From positions 496,001 to 560,000 of the forward strand of contig NZ_JALDWJ010000002.1 of NCBI RefSeq assembly GCF_022758295.1: a stretch of DNA of 64,000 bases. The letters run 5' to 3'. This DNA is from Lysobacter sp. CFH 32150 (GTDB lineage Bacteria; Pseudomonadota; Gammaproteobacteria; Xanthomonadales; Xanthomonadaceae). Both the position numbers and the translations under genes were made by a program. The notes beneath the pieces were generated by a model that saw only the letters and a program-made list of their open reading frames with translations, was not told the DNA's origin and did not search any database. Positions 46,311 through 55,849 of this stretch are shown here, piece by piece (position 1 is the stretch's first letter; each line of letters opens with the position of its first letter).

Positions 46311-46321
46311 ACGCACAGCGT

Positions 46322-47329
46322 TCAGACGCGGCTGGCGATCGCCTTCGCGAAGCCCATCGTGTTGCCCTCGCCGCCCAGGTCCGGGGTCAGCGAATCCTTG
46401 GCTTCGAGCGTGGCGATGATCGCCACGCGCAGCTTGGTCGCCTTCTCCGGCAAGCCGAGGTGATCGAGCATCTGCGCCGCACCCAGCAGCAGCGCGCAGG
46501 GATTGGCGACGCCCTTGCCGGCGATGTCCGGGGCCGAGCCGTGCACGGCTTCGAAAATCGCCGCGTCGGTGCCGATATTCGCGCCCGGGGCGAGGCCCAG
46601 ACCACCAACGAGACCGGCGCACAGGTCGGAAATGATGTCGCCGAACAGATTGGTAGTCACGATGATGTCGAACTGCTCGGGCTTCATCACCAGCTGCATG
46701 CAGCAGTTGTCGACGATCATCTCGTTGCACTGGATGTCGGGGTATTCCGCCGCGACCGCGCGCGCGGTCTTGAGGAACAGGCCCGAGGTCGACTTGAGGA
46801 TGTTGGCCTTGTGCACCACCGTGACTTTCTTGCGGCCGGTACGCCGTGCCAGCTCGAAGGCGTAACGGACGATGCGCTCGGAGCCGCGACGGGTGATCTT
46901 CTGCGTCAGCATGGCGGTTTCGCCGTCTTCCGACAGCGACTGGCCTTCACCGATGTAGGCGCCCTCGGTGTTCTCGCGCACCGTGATCAGGTCGACACCC
47001 GACGGGAAACGCGACTTGGTATTCGGGAACGACTTGGCCGGGCGCACGTTGGCGTACAGGTCGAAACGCTTGCGCAGTTCGACGTTGATCGAGGAGAAGC
47101 CCTCGCCCACCGGCGTGGTCAGCGGGCTCTTCAGCGCGATGCGGTTGTGGCGGATCGAGTCCATCGTCGCGGCGGGCAGCAGCTCGCCGTGCCTTTCCAG
47201 CGCGACCAGGCCGGCGTCGGCGTATTCGTATTTCAGGCCCAGCTGCATCGCGTCGAGCACGTGCAGGGTGGCATCCATGATTTCCGGGCCGATGCCGTCG
47301 CCGCGGATGACCGTAATGGTCTGCGTCAT
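46322..47329 (-). CDS. Isocitrate dehydrogenase, short NAD-type (IDH/IMDH superfamily)
   Basis: 335-aa beta-decarboxylating dehydrogenase. N-terminus TITVIRGDGIGPEIMDATLH; substrate loop LKSPLTTPVGEGFSSINVEL with the isocitrate-type Ser and Asn; RPAKSFPN; VRENTEGAYIGE; KANILKSTSG; and the cofactor loop EAVHGSAPDIAGKGVANPCA. In the cofactor loop Gly and Val stand where NADP enzymes carry Lys-Tyr, which suggests NAD use. The isocitrate-type S-x-N motif argues against LeuB. Short dimeric NAD enzymes of this kind are known in Xanthomonas. Confidence 0.87.
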   Translation of the reverse strand: MTQTITVIRGDGIGPEIMDATLHVLDAMQLGLKYEYADAGLVALERHGELLPAATMDSIRHNRIALKSPLTTPVGEGFSSINVELRKRFDLYANVRPAKSFPNTKSRFPSGVDLITVRENTEGAYIGEGQSLSEDGETAMLTQKITRRGSERIVRYAFELARRTGRKKVTVVHKANILKSTSGLFLKTARAVAAEYPDIQCNEMIVDNCCMQLVMKPEQFDIIVTTNLFGDIISDLCAGLVGGLGLAPGANIGTDAAIFEAVHGSAPDIAGKGVANPCALLLGAAQMLDHLGLPEKATKLRVAIIATLEAKDSLTPDLGGEGNTMGFAKAIASRV

Positions 47330-47445
47330 TGGGGGAGCTTCCAGCTGATGGGCGCGGCGCTGGGCGCGCGGCGCCGTGAATTAAGGGCGCGAATTATGCC
47401 GGAAGCGGGAGTCGGTTGCAGCGGAAACCTTCGATTTGCGCGCTT

Positions 47446-47859
47446 TCAGCCGTGATCATGTGCGGTTGGCACATCGCCGAGGCCCGCTTCGAGCTGGTCG
47501 AGGAAATCCACTGCACGCCGCAAATGCGGAATCACGATCGAACCACCGACAATCAAGCCAATCGAGAACGTCTCGAACATCTCGTCGCGATTGACGCCGG
47601 CTTCCTTGCATTGCGCAACGTGGTAGCTGATGCAGTCGTCGCAGCGCAGTACCAGCGATGCGACCAGACCCAGCAGCTCCTTGGTCTTCACGTCCAGCGC
47701 GCCAGCCTGGTAGGCCTGGGTGTCGAGCGCGAAGAAGCGGCGCACGACCTGATTCGGTTCGCCCAGGATCCGTTCGTTCATGCGCTGGCGGAATTCGGTG
47801 AACTGCTGGACCCGGCTGTCCCCTCGATTGCCGTTGCCGCCTTCCTTGCCGGCACTCAT
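47446..47859 (-). CDS. AhpD-like carboxymuconolactone decarboxylase family protein
   Basis: 137-aa CMD-domain protein. A redox CxxC lies in LVASLVLRCDDCISYHVAQC, followed by KEAGVNRDEMFETFSIGLIV, the AhpD-type arrangement rather than a true decarboxylase. Such proteins act in peroxide or thiol redox pathways. It directly follows grxC with an ATGA overlap, which supports a thiol-redox role. Confidence 0.87.
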   Translation of the reverse strand: MSAGKEGGNGNRGDSRVQQFTEFRQRMNERILGEPNQVVRRFFALDTQAYQAGALDVKTKELLGLVASLVLRCDDCISYHVAQCKEAGVNRDEMFETFSIGLIVGGSIVIPHLRRAVDFLDQLEAGLGDVPTAHDHG

Positions 47860-48131
47860 GCGGCGCTCCCGGCCAGCAGTGGTTCCAGCTTGCCGGCGCG
47901 GTGCAGCGCCATCATGTCGTCATAGCCGCCGACGTGGGTTTCGCCGATGAAGATCTGCGGCACGCTGGTGCGCCTGGTGCGGGCGAGCATGGTGTCTCGG
48001 GCCGCCGGGTCGGTGTCGATACGGACCTCAGTCCAGCCCAGCCCCTTGCTTTTCAGGAAGTTCTTGGCGGCGACGCAGTAGGGGCAGATCGCGGTGCTGT
48101 AAATGGTGACGAGGGGGCTGGCGTCGCTCAA
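47856..48131 (-). CDS. grxC: Glutaredoxin 3 (GrxC)
   Basis: 91-aa monomeric dithiol glutaredoxin with active site ICPYCVAAKNFLKSKG, TSVPQIFIGETHVGGYDD (cis-Pro and glutathione site) and MALHRAGKLEPLL. Reduces protein and glutathione disulfides. Divergent from bepA across 198 nt in which I see no further gene. Confidence 0.95.
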   Translation of the reverse strand: MSDASPLVTIYSTAICPYCVAAKNFLKSKGLGWTEVRIDTDPAARDTMLARTRRTSVPQIFIGETHVGGYDDMMALHRAGKLEPLLAGSAA

Positions 48132-48329
48132 GGCGGTCTCCGGAAACTTGTCGGCGGTAGGCTGGTCGAAAGCCTGCTGGTCAAATCATGGGTCGCGTGG
48201 GGCCGCTTTTCCAGTCCGCTTGCGCAACACTGCGGCTTGAAATGGCTATTGAAGAAGCTCCTTAACTGCCGGTTCACGCGCCGATGCGCGTCGCCCGGCA
48301 TGCTCGCCGCCTGACTGCTGGAGAACTGC

Positions 48330-49907
48330 GTGCGCCGTCCCGCCCTGCTAACCGCCGCCCTGGCCCTCTTTCTTGCCGTGCTCAACGCACCCGCGCAGAA
48401 CACTCGGCTGCCCGACATCGGTTCGTCCGCAGGCGAAGTGCTCGGCCCGGCGCAGCAGGCCGAATACGGCGCGATGACGTTGAGCCAGTTGCGCAATTAC
48501 GGCTACGTCCTCGACGACCCGCTGCTGGAGGACTGGCTGCAAGGGATCGGCCACCGGCTCGCCGCCAGCAGCGACAAACCGCGCCAGGACTTCACCTTCT
48601 TCATGCTGAAGGATCGCCAGATCAACGCCTTCGCCACGCTCGGTGGCTACATCGGCACCAATGCCGGGCTGGTGCTGGCGGCCGATCGCGAGGACCAGGT
48701 CGCCAGCGTGCTCTCGCACGAAATCGCCCATGTCACCCAGGACCACGTGCTGCGCGCGGTCGAGCGCGCAGAGCGCGACAGCATCCCGATCCTGCTGGCG
48801 ATGCTCGGCGCGATCGTGGTCGCGCAGAAAGCTGGCGGCAATTCCAGCGGCGACGCGACGATGGCGGCGGTGGCCGGCGCGCAGGGGCTGCTGGTGCAGC
48901 GGCAGATCGACTACACCCGCGCCAATGAAGCCGAGGCCGACCGCGTCGGTATCCAGGCCCTCGCCCGCAGTGGCTATGACCCGAAGGCGATGGCGGAATT
49001 CTTCACCACCTTGCAGGCGGTCGTTCGTGTCAACCGGGGTGGCGAACGCGAGCGCACGCCCGATTACCTGCAGACCCACCCGATCACCACCACCCGCATC
49101 GGCGAAGCCAAGGAACGGGCGACGCAACTGGCCGGCCGCAGCAGCTTTGCCAGCGCCGGCGCCAGCGACAACCCCTTGATTCCCAGCCGCCTGCGCCTGC
49201 CGGGTGCGGCCCTCGCCAGCGCCGGCAGTGGTCAGTTCGGCTGGGCACGCGAACGCCTGCGCGTGCTCAGCGCCGACACCCCGGCGGTGGCGATCCGCGA
49301 ATACGAACGCATGCGCAGCAAGGGCCCGTTGGACGACGCCCAACAATACGGCCTCGCCCTCGCCCGACTGCAGGCCAACCAGGCCGGCGCAGCGGCGGCC
49401 GAGCTGGCCCCATTGCTCGAACGCCACCCCGGTGATCTCTGGTTGAGCCTGGCCTTGGCCCAAGCTGAAGCGCGCTCCGGCAAAGCCGAAGCCGCCGATC
49501 GTCGCTTCGAAGCGCTGCTGGCGCGGATGCCGCGGAGCGCTCCGGTGGCACTGACTTACGCCAAGGTGCTGGGCGAACGCGGCGGCGCCGCGGCCGGCAA
49601 GCGGGCCCAGGCGGTACTGCGGCCGTTGGCGGCTTCGGCCGGCGACGACCCGGTCTTCCAGGAAACCTATGCCCGGGCGAGCGAAATCGCCGGCGATCCA
49701 GTTCGTGCCGGCGAAGCCTATGCCGAGGCCGAGTATCTCAATGGCCGTCCCGAACGCGCGCTGGTCCAGCTGGAAAATCTGAAAAAACGCAGCGATCTTG
49801 ACTACTACGCGCGGGCCCGGATCGACGCCCGCATCGCCGCGATCACTCCGACCGTGCTCGAACTGCGCCGCCAGGGCATCAAGGATGAAGTGCTCGATGA
49901 CCGATAG
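48330..49907 (+). CDS. bepA: BepA-like periplasmic M48 metalloprotease with TPR repeats
   Basis: 525 aa from a GTG with GGAGAAC just upstream. Signal peptide to about residue 22 (cut near APAQ). M48 domain: zinc motif H130-EIAH-134 (SVLSHEIAHVTQDH), third ligand near E200-E202 (ANEAEADRVG), and H250 in LQTHPITTTRIGEAKER at the place of the BepA regulatory His. C-terminal TPR-type helices from about 310. BepA checks LptD and BAM substrates at the outer membrane in E. coli. Confidence 0.93.
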   Translation: MRRPALLTAALALFLAVLNAPAQNTRLPDIGSSAGEVLGPAQQAEYGAMTLSQLRNYGYVLDDPLLEDWLQGIGHRLAASSDKPRQDFTFFMLKDRQINAFATLGGYIGTNAGLVLAADREDQVASVLSHEIAHVTQDHVLRAVERAERDSIPILLAMLGAIVVAQKAGGNSSGDATMAAVAGAQGLLVQRQIDYTRANEAEADRVGIQALARSGYDPKAMAEFFTTLQAVVRVNRGGERERTPDYLQTHPITTTRIGEAKERATQLAGRSSFASAGASDNPLIPSRLRLPGAALASAGSGQFGWARERLRVLSADTPAVAIREYERMRSKGPLDDAQQYGLALARLQANQAGAAAAELAPLLERHPGDLWLSLALAQAEARSGKAEAADRRFEALLARMPRSAPVALTYAKVLGERGGAAAGKRAQAVLRPLAASAGDDPVFQETYARASEIAGDPVRAGEAYAEAEYLNGRPERALVQLENLKKRSDLDYYARARIDARIAAITPTVLELRRQGIKDEVLDDR

Positions 49908-49935
49908 TTGTAGGGATTCCATACGCAGGGCGCAC

Positions 49936-49964
49936 CCGTCACATACCGGTCACAAAACCGTCGT
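49936..49964 (+). promoter_or_regulatory. Pho box with three PhoB half-sites
   Basis: Three 7-bp direct repeats at exact 11-nt steps: CCGTCAC (49936), CGGTCAC (49947), CCGTCGT (49958), with spacers ATAC and AAAA. This matches the PhoB site design (CTGTCAT-AWAW-CTGTCAY). It lies 38 nt upstream of the phoB GTG and predicts autoregulation of phoB and of the downstream genes. Confidence 0.85.
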
Positions 49965-50001
49965 CTAATGCCGGCATCCGCCGCAAGGACACGGAAGCCA
50001 A

Positions 50002-50691
50002 GTGCAAAAGCGCATTCTGATCGTCGATGACGAGCCCGCGATCCGCGACATGGTCGCTTTCGCGCTGCGCAAGGGCGAATACGAGCCGGTACACGCCGGC
50101 GATGCCCGCGAGGCGCAGAGCGCGATCGCCGACCGCGTCCCCGACCTGATCCTGCTCGACTGGATGCTGCCCGGCACCAGCGGCCTCGAACTGGCCCGTC
50201 GCTGGCGCAAGGACGCGATGACCCGGGAGATCCCGATCATCATGCTCACCGCGCGCGGCGAGGAGAACGATCGCGTCGGCGGGCTCGAGGCGGGTGTCGA
50301 CGACTACGTAGTCAAGCCTTTTTCGGCGCGTGAACTGCTGGCCCGCATCCGGGCCGTCATGCGCCGTTCGCGCGAGGACGACGAGGACGGCAGCGTGCAG
50401 GTCGGTACGCTGCGCATCGACGGCGCCGCGCACCGGGTCTTCGCCGGCGACACGCCGGTCCATATCGGACCGACCGAATACCGCCTGCTGCATTTCTTCA
50501 TGACCCACCCCGAGCGCGTCTACACCCGTTCGCAGCTGCTCGACCACGTCTGGGGCGGCAGCGTGTACGTCGAAGAGCGTACGGTCGACGTGCATATCCG
50601 CCGCCTGCGCAAGACCCTGGAGCCGCACCAGCTCGACGAAATGGTGCAGACCGTGCGCGGCGCGGGGTATCGGTTTTCCGCGGCGGTATGA
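50002..50691 (+). CDS. phoB: Phosphate regulon response regulator PhoB
   Basis: 229 aa, GTG start. Receiver domain with D9/D10 and phosphoacceptor D53 (LILLDWMLPGTSGLE), Lys in YVVKPFSARELLARI; OmpR-type winged helix with HFFMTHPERVYTRSQLLDHV and EERTVDVHIRRLRKTLEP. It activates phosphate-starvation genes by binding Pho boxes, one of which is directly upstream. Confidence 0.96.
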   Translation: MQKRILIVDDEPAIRDMVAFALRKGEYEPVHAGDAREAQSAIADRVPDLILLDWMLPGTSGLELARRWRKDAMTREIPIIMLTARGEENDRVGGLEAGVDDYVVKPFSARELLARIRAVMRRSREDDEDGSVQVGTLRIDGAAHRVFAGDTPVHIGPTEYRLLHFFMTHPERVYTRSQLLDHVWGGSVYVEERTVDVHIRRLRKTLEPHQLDEMVQTVRGAGYRFSAAV

Positions 50692-50807
50692 ATGTAAGAA
50701 ATTGTTGGTAGTTGATAGGTTCGTGGATCGGAAGCACCAAGCAGACACGCCCCGCCAACGCCAGCCCGTTTATCCCAACGGCATGCCGACCACCTAGACT
50801 TGACGCC

Positions 50808-52142
50808 ATGCCTCCCCGCGCCCGCTCCGCTTGGTTCAAGACACTCGGCCAGCTCGCCCTGGTGCTGGCTGTCGCAGCCGCGTTCGGGCTGGCGATCGGC
50901 TACGCCTGGCCGGTGGTGACGGCAAGCGCGCTGGGCGTAGTCGCCTGGCATTACTGGAAGCTGCGCGGTGTGCTGCTGCGCCTGACCGCGCGCCAGCGCC
51001 TGGCGCCGCCGCAGGGCAACGGGGTGTGGAACGAACTCGACCGCCTGCTCTACCGCAGCCAGGCCGACATGCGGGCGCGCAAACGCCGCCTGCTCGACAT
51101 GTTGCGCGCCTATCGCGCCGCGGCGACCGCGTTGCCGGATGCGATCGTGGTGGTCGAGCGCAACAGCCAGCGCGTGATCTGGTTCAACGAAGCCGCACAC
51201 ACCCTGCTGGGCCTGCACTATCCGCGCGACATCGGCGCGGCGCTGGGCCAACGCCTGCAGCCGCTGTCGATCTCGCACTGGCTGACCGCCGGGCGCAATG
51301 CCGAACCGTTGATGGATGCGGCCTCCCCCGTCGATCCGGATCTGCGCCTGAACCTGCGCCTGATCCCGTACTCGGATGAGCTGTGGCTGCTGGTCGCGCG
51401 CGATGTCAGCAAACTGATGCGGCTGGAACAGGTGCGCCGCGATTTCGTCGCCAACGTCTCGCATGAACTGCGCACGCCGCTCACCGTGGTGCACGGCTAT
51501 CTCGACATGCTCGACCCGGCCGACAACCCCGAATGGGCGCCGATGCTGGCGGAGATGCAGCGGCAGTCGCAGCGCATGACGCAGTTGGTGGAAGACCTGC
51601 TGACGCTGTCGCGGCTGGAAGCGCAGGATCGATTGCCTGACGAATCGGTGGCGATGGCGCCCATGCTGTCCACACTCAAGCGCGAAGCCGAGGCATTGAG
51701 CCAGCAGCGTCACCATGTCGTGCTCGAAGATACGACCGATCTCGATCTCTGGGGATCGACCAAGGAACTGCACAGCGCATTCTCCAACCTGGTCAGTAAC
51801 GCGGTGCGCTACACCCCGGCTGGTGGCACCATCACGATACGTTTTGCACGCGAAGGCGATGGCGGTGCGGTGTTGTCGGTGCGCGACAGCGGTTACGGCA
51901 TCCCAGCCGCGCACCTGCCGCGCATCACCGAACGTTTCTATCGCGTCTCCACCAGTCGCTCACGCGAAAGCGGTGGGACTGGCCTCGGCCTGTCGATCGT
52001 CAAACATGTGCTGAACCTGCACCAGGCACGCCTCGGCATCGTCAGCGAAGTCGGCCGCGGCAGTACCTTCTCTTGTCACTTTGGCGCCGAACGCGTGCAC
52101 CCGCGCGACGATGACGCCCTTCCCTTGCAGGCCTCCCGATGA
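50808..52142 (+). CDS. phoR: Phosphate regulon sensor histidine kinase PhoR
   Basis: 444 aa: two membrane segments (about 13-50) without a large periplasmic sensor, a cytoplasmic PAS domain (about 105-200), phosphoacceptor H219 in FVANVSHELRTPLTVVHGYL, and ATPase motifs FSNLVSNAVRYTPAGG, DSGYGIPAAHLPRI and GGTGLGLSIVKHVLNLHQ. This is the PhoR layout, which senses phosphate through PstSCAB-PhoU (not in this window). The 116-nt gap after phoB is AT-rich at its start. Confidence 0.95.
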   Translation: MPPRARSAWFKTLGQLALVLAVAAAFGLAIGYAWPVVTASALGVVAWHYWKLRGVLLRLTARQRLAPPQGNGVWNELDRLLYRSQADMRARKRRLLDMLRAYRAAATALPDAIVVVERNSQRVIWFNEAAHTLLGLHYPRDIGAALGQRLQPLSISHWLTAGRNAEPLMDAASPVDPDLRLNLRLIPYSDELWLLVARDVSKLMRLEQVRRDFVANVSHELRTPLTVVHGYLDMLDPADNPEWAPMLAEMQRQSQRMTQLVEDLLTLSRLEAQDRLPDESVAMAPMLSTLKREAEALSQQRHHVVLEDTTDLDLWGSTKELHSAFSNLVSNAVRYTPAGGTITIRFAREGDGGAVLSVRDSGYGIPAAHLPRITERFYRVSTSRSRESGGTGLGLSIVKHVLNLHQARLGIVSEVGRGSTFSCHFGAERVHPRDDDALPLQASR

Positions 52143-54223
52143 ACGCCGTGCTTGACGTCTCCACCGAACTCGATCCACTGCGCGATCCGACGCTTTATTT
52201 CAATCGCGAACTATCGCAACTGGATTTCAACTTCCGCGTACTGGCACAGGCGATGGACCCGCAGGTGCCTCTGCTCGAGCGCCTGCGCTATCTCTGCATT
52301 TCCTGCACCAACCTGGACGAATTCTTCGAGATCCGCGCCGCTACCGTCAGGCATGCGCAGGACTTCGGCGTACCGCCCTCGCCCGATGGCATGGCGCCGG
52401 CAACGGTGCTCAAGCGCATCCACGACCGCGCGGCACAACTGGTCGACGCGCAGTACAAATGCTGGAACGACGTGCTGCGACCGTCGATGTTCGACGCCGG
52501 AGTGCGCGTGCTCGGCCGCGATTCATGGAATGCGAAGCAGACCAAATGGTTGCGCGCCTACTTCCGCGACGAGATCATGCCGGTGCTGTCGCCGCTCGGG
52601 CTCGATCCCGCGCACCCATTCCCCAAGATCCTCAACAAGTCGCTCAACATCGTCGTCGTCCTGAAAGGCAAGGACGCATTCGGCCGCGCCGGACACCTCG
52701 CCATCGTCCGTGCGCCGCGCTCGCTGCCGCGCATCATCCAGTTACCGGAGGAAGTCTCGGGCGGGCCGCATGATTTCGTGTTCCTGTCGTCGGTGCTGTC
52801 GGTGTTCGTCGATGAATTGTTCCCCGGCATGGAAGTCCAGGGTGCGTACCAGTTCCGCGTTACCCGCAATTCCGAGTTGATGGTCGACGAGGAAGAAGTC
52901 GAGAACCTGGCGTTGGCGCTGCGCGACGAACTGATCGGCCGCGGCTACCTGCGCGCGATGCGGCTGGAGATCGCCGAGCAATGCCCGAAGGCGATCGTGC
53001 GCACGCTGCTGGAGAATTTCGACCTGCCGGAAAACGCGGTCTACCGCATCAACGGCCCGGTCAACCTCAATCGCGTGATCCAGGTCTACGACCTGGTGCA
53101 GCGTCCGGAACTAAAGTTCCCACCGTTCCAGCCCCGCGTGCTGCGCGACAGCGAAACCATGTTCGAGCGCGTCGCCGAGGGCGACGTGCTGATGCACCAC
53201 CCGTTCGATTCGTTCGCGCCAGTACTCGACCTGATCAAGCAGGCCGCCGAAGACCAGAACGTGCTGGCGATCAAGCAGACGCTGTACCGCGCCGGCAAGG
53301 ATTCGCCCATCGTCGAACAGCTGGTGCAAGCCGCGCGGAACGGCAAGGACGTCACCGTCGTCGTCGAGTTGCGCGCGCGTTTCGACGAGGAAGCCAACCT
53401 CGGCCTCGCCGATCGCCTGCAGGATGCCGGCGTGCAGGTGGTGTACGGCGTCGTCGGCTACAAGACCCACGCCAAGATGCTGCTGATCGTGCGTCGGGAA
53501 GGCCGCAAGCTGCGCCGTTACGTGCACCTCGGCACCGGCAACTACCATTCCGGTACGGCGCGGGTGTACACCGACTTCGGCTTGCTCACCGCCGATCCGG
53601 ATCTCGGCAGCGACGTGCATCAGATCTTCCAGCAGATCTCCGGCCTGGCCCCGGCGATCAAGCTCAAGCGCCTGTTGCAATCGCCGTTCACGCTGCACGC
53701 CGGCGTGCTCAAGCGCATCGATCGCGAAGCCAAGCTCGCGAAGGCCGGCAAGCCGGCGCGCATCGTTGCCAAGATGAATGCCTTGAACGAGCCGCAGGTG
53801 ATCCGCGCGCTGTACCAGGCCTCGCAGGCGGGCGTGCAGATCGACCTGATCGTGCGTGGCGCCTGCACGTTGCGTCCCGGCGTGCCCGGCGTCTCGGACA
53901 ATATCCGCGTGCGATCCATCGTCGGCCGCTTCCTCGAACACCACCGCGTCTACTGGTTCGCCAACGACGGCGAACCCGACCTGTATTGCTCGAGCGCCGA
54001 CTGGCTGGAACGCAACCTGCTGCGCCGCGTTGAAACCGCATTCCCGATCGTCGATCCGACGCTGGCCGCCCGCGTGTACGACGAGGCACTGGCGAACTAC
54101 CTCGCGGACAACCTCAACGCCTGGGAACTGGAAGCCGACGGCCATTACCGCAAGCTCGCACCGAGCGATGACACGATGCCCCATTCCGCTCAGGGCACGT
54201 TGCTTGCCAAGCTCTGTACCTGA
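52139..54223 (+). CDS. ppk1: Polyphosphate kinase 1
   Basis: 694-aa enzyme polymerising ATP gamma-phosphate into polyphosphate. N-terminus YFNRELSQLDFNFRVLAQAM; the phospholipase D-like catalytic part holds YKTHAKMLLIVRREG with the phosphorylated His, NYHSGTARVYTDFGLLTA with the second His, and YWFANDGEPDLYCSSADWLE. The start overlaps the phoR stop (ATGA), so it probably responds to phosphate limitation through the Pho box. Confidence 0.97.
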   Translation: MNAVLDVSTELDPLRDPTLYFNRELSQLDFNFRVLAQAMDPQVPLLERLRYLCISCTNLDEFFEIRAATVRHAQDFGVPPSPDGMAPATVLKRIHDRAAQLVDAQYKCWNDVLRPSMFDAGVRVLGRDSWNAKQTKWLRAYFRDEIMPVLSPLGLDPAHPFPKILNKSLNIVVVLKGKDAFGRAGHLAIVRAPRSLPRIIQLPEEVSGGPHDFVFLSSVLSVFVDELFPGMEVQGAYQFRVTRNSELMVDEEEVENLALALRDELIGRGYLRAMRLEIAEQCPKAIVRTLLENFDLPENAVYRINGPVNLNRVIQVYDLVQRPELKFPPFQPRVLRDSETMFERVAEGDVLMHHPFDSFAPVLDLIKQAAEDQNVLAIKQTLYRAGKDSPIVEQLVQAARNGKDVTVVVELRARFDEEANLGLADRLQDAGVQVVYGVVGYKTHAKMLLIVRREGRKLRRYVHLGTGNYHSGTARVYTDFGLLTADPDLGSDVHQIFQQISGLAPAIKLKRLLQSPFTLHAGVLKRIDREAKLAKAGKPARIVAKMNALNEPQVIRALYQASQAGVQIDLIVRGACTLRPGVPGVSDNIRVRSIVGRFLEHHRVYWFANDGEPDLYCSSADWLERNLLRRVETAFPIVDPTLAARVYDEALANYLADNLNAWELEADGHYRKLAPSDDTMPHSAQGTLLAKLCT

Positions 54224-54249
54224 GTGCCCTGCACCTGACATGCCTGCCC

Positions 54250-55788
54250 ATGAATGAAGTCCTCGCCCGTGCCCGCGCTTCCGCCCTGCCGCTACAGGAT
54301 GGCGAACTGCTCGCTGCGGTCGACCTGGGGTCCAACAGTTTCCACATGGTCGTGGCGCGTTACGTGCTCGGCCAGTTGCGCATCGTCGATCGCCTGCGCG
54401 AAACGGTGCGCCTGGCCGAAGGCCTCGATGGCAAAGGCGGACTGACCGCTCCAGTGCGCCAGCGTGCACTGGAGTGCCTGGAACGTTTTGGCCAGCGCAT
54501 CCGCGACGTCCCGCCACAACGCGTGCGTGCGATCGCCACCAATACGGTGCGTCAGCTGTCTGCGCCGCAGACGTTCCTGCTACCCGCAGAAACCGCGCTC
54601 GGGCATGCGATCGAAGTGGTATCTGGCCGTGAGGAAGCGCGTCTGGTCTATCTCGGCGTCGCGCATGCACAGCCGCCCAATTCCGGGCAACTGCGCCTGG
54701 TGATCGACATCGGCGGCGGTTCCACCGAATGCATCATCGGCAGCGGTTTCGAGGCGATCGAACGCGAAAGCCTGCAGGCCGGCTGCGTCGCCAGCACCCG
54801 CCGCTTCTTCGGCAACGGCAAGCTGTCGAAGAAGCGCTGGAAGGAGGCGTTGACCGAAGTCACCGCCGAGTTCCAGCAGTTCGCCGGTGTGTATCGCGCC
54901 CTCGGCTGGCACGAAGTCCTCGGCTCGTCCGGCACCAACAAGGCCATCGGCGACATCTGCGCGGCGATGAAGCTCACCAAGGGCGCCGTCACTGCGGAAG
55001 CACTGCCGATCGTGCGCGACCGCCTGCTGCAGGCCGAACGCATCGAGGACATCGACCTGCCCAGCCTGTCCGCGGACCGCAAGCCGATCATCGCGGGCGG
55101 CATCCTCGTGCTCGAGGCCGCCTTCAATGCACTCGGCATGCAGCGTATGGCGGTGAGCAAGGCCGCGCTGCGTGAAGGCGCGTTGTACGACATGCTCGGC
55201 CGCGGCGGTGCCGACGACACGCGCGATGCTTCCGTCGCCGCGCTCATGCAGCGTTACGGCATCGATTCTGCCCAGGCCAAGCGCGTCGAGGACACTGCGC
55301 TGCAGTTGTTCGACCAGGTGGCAGATGCCTGGGCGCTGGACGCAGACAACCGTCAGATGCTCGGCTGGGCCGCGCGCCTGCATGAACTCGGCCTCGCCAT
55401 CGCCCACAGCCAGTACCACGTGCACGGTGCCTACGTGCTGGAGAATTCCGACATCGCCGGCTTCTCGCAGCAGAACCAGCGTTTCCTCGCCGCACTGGTC
55501 CGCACGCATCGCCGCAACATCCCGAAATCGGCGTTCGAGAACATCCCCGACCGCTTGCTTGCCGCCGCGCGGCGCAGCGTCGCGTTGTTGCGCCTGGCCG
55601 TGCTGATGCATCGCTCGCATGAAGCCGACGCGATTCCGGCGCTCAAACTCACCGCGGCCGGAAACAAGCTCGCACTGACCTTGCCCAAACGCTGGCTGGA
55701 TACGCGTCCGCTGTTGCGCGAGGACCTTACCGGTGAGCCGGAAGACATCGCCGGGTTGGGAATCGCGCTGGAGATCGAAGCGGACTGA
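54250..55788 (+). CDS. ppx: Exopolyphosphatase / pppGpp phosphatase (Ppx/GppA family)
   Basis: 512-aa ASKHA-fold phosphatase. Phosphate 1 motif ELLAAVDLGSNSFHMVVARY, phosphate 2 motif VIDIGGGSTECIIG, and the C-terminal HD-like domain with LHELGLAIAHSQYHVHGAYV. Removes terminal phosphates from polyphosphate and may act on pppGpp. Placed 26 nt after ppk1, giving synthesis and breakdown in one operon. Confidence 0.93.
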   Translation: MNEVLARARASALPLQDGELLAAVDLGSNSFHMVVARYVLGQLRIVDRLRETVRLAEGLDGKGGLTAPVRQRALECLERFGQRIRDVPPQRVRAIATNTVRQLSAPQTFLLPAETALGHAIEVVSGREEARLVYLGVAHAQPPNSGQLRLVIDIGGGSTECIIGSGFEAIERESLQAGCVASTRRFFGNGKLSKKRWKEALTEVTAEFQQFAGVYRALGWHEVLGSSGTNKAIGDICAAMKLTKGAVTAEALPIVRDRLLQAERIEDIDLPSLSADRKPIIAGGILVLEAAFNALGMQRMAVSKAALREGALYDMLGRGGADDTRDASVAALMQRYGIDSAQAKRVEDTALQLFDQVADAWALDADNRQMLGWAARLHELGLAIAHSQYHVHGAYVLENSDIAGFSQQNQRFLAALVRTHRRNIPKSAFENIPDRLLAAARRSVALLRLAVLMHRSHEADAIPALKLTAAGNKLALTLPKRWLDTRPLLREDLTGEPEDIAGLGIALEIEAD

Positions 55789-55849
55789 CGGGGACACCCG
55801 GAACGATCCGGGCGCATAGAATCGGGCGGACATCCTGAGAGTCCGTGCC

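Noticed and set aside
48128-48496. 122-codon minus-strand frame over the grxC-bepA gap
   Set aside because: It overlaps the bepA signal peptide region antisense and shows no family signal.
53111-54670. 519-codon open frame opposite ppk1 and ppx
   Set aside because: It spans the junction of two conserved genes on the other strand and has no recognisable domain.
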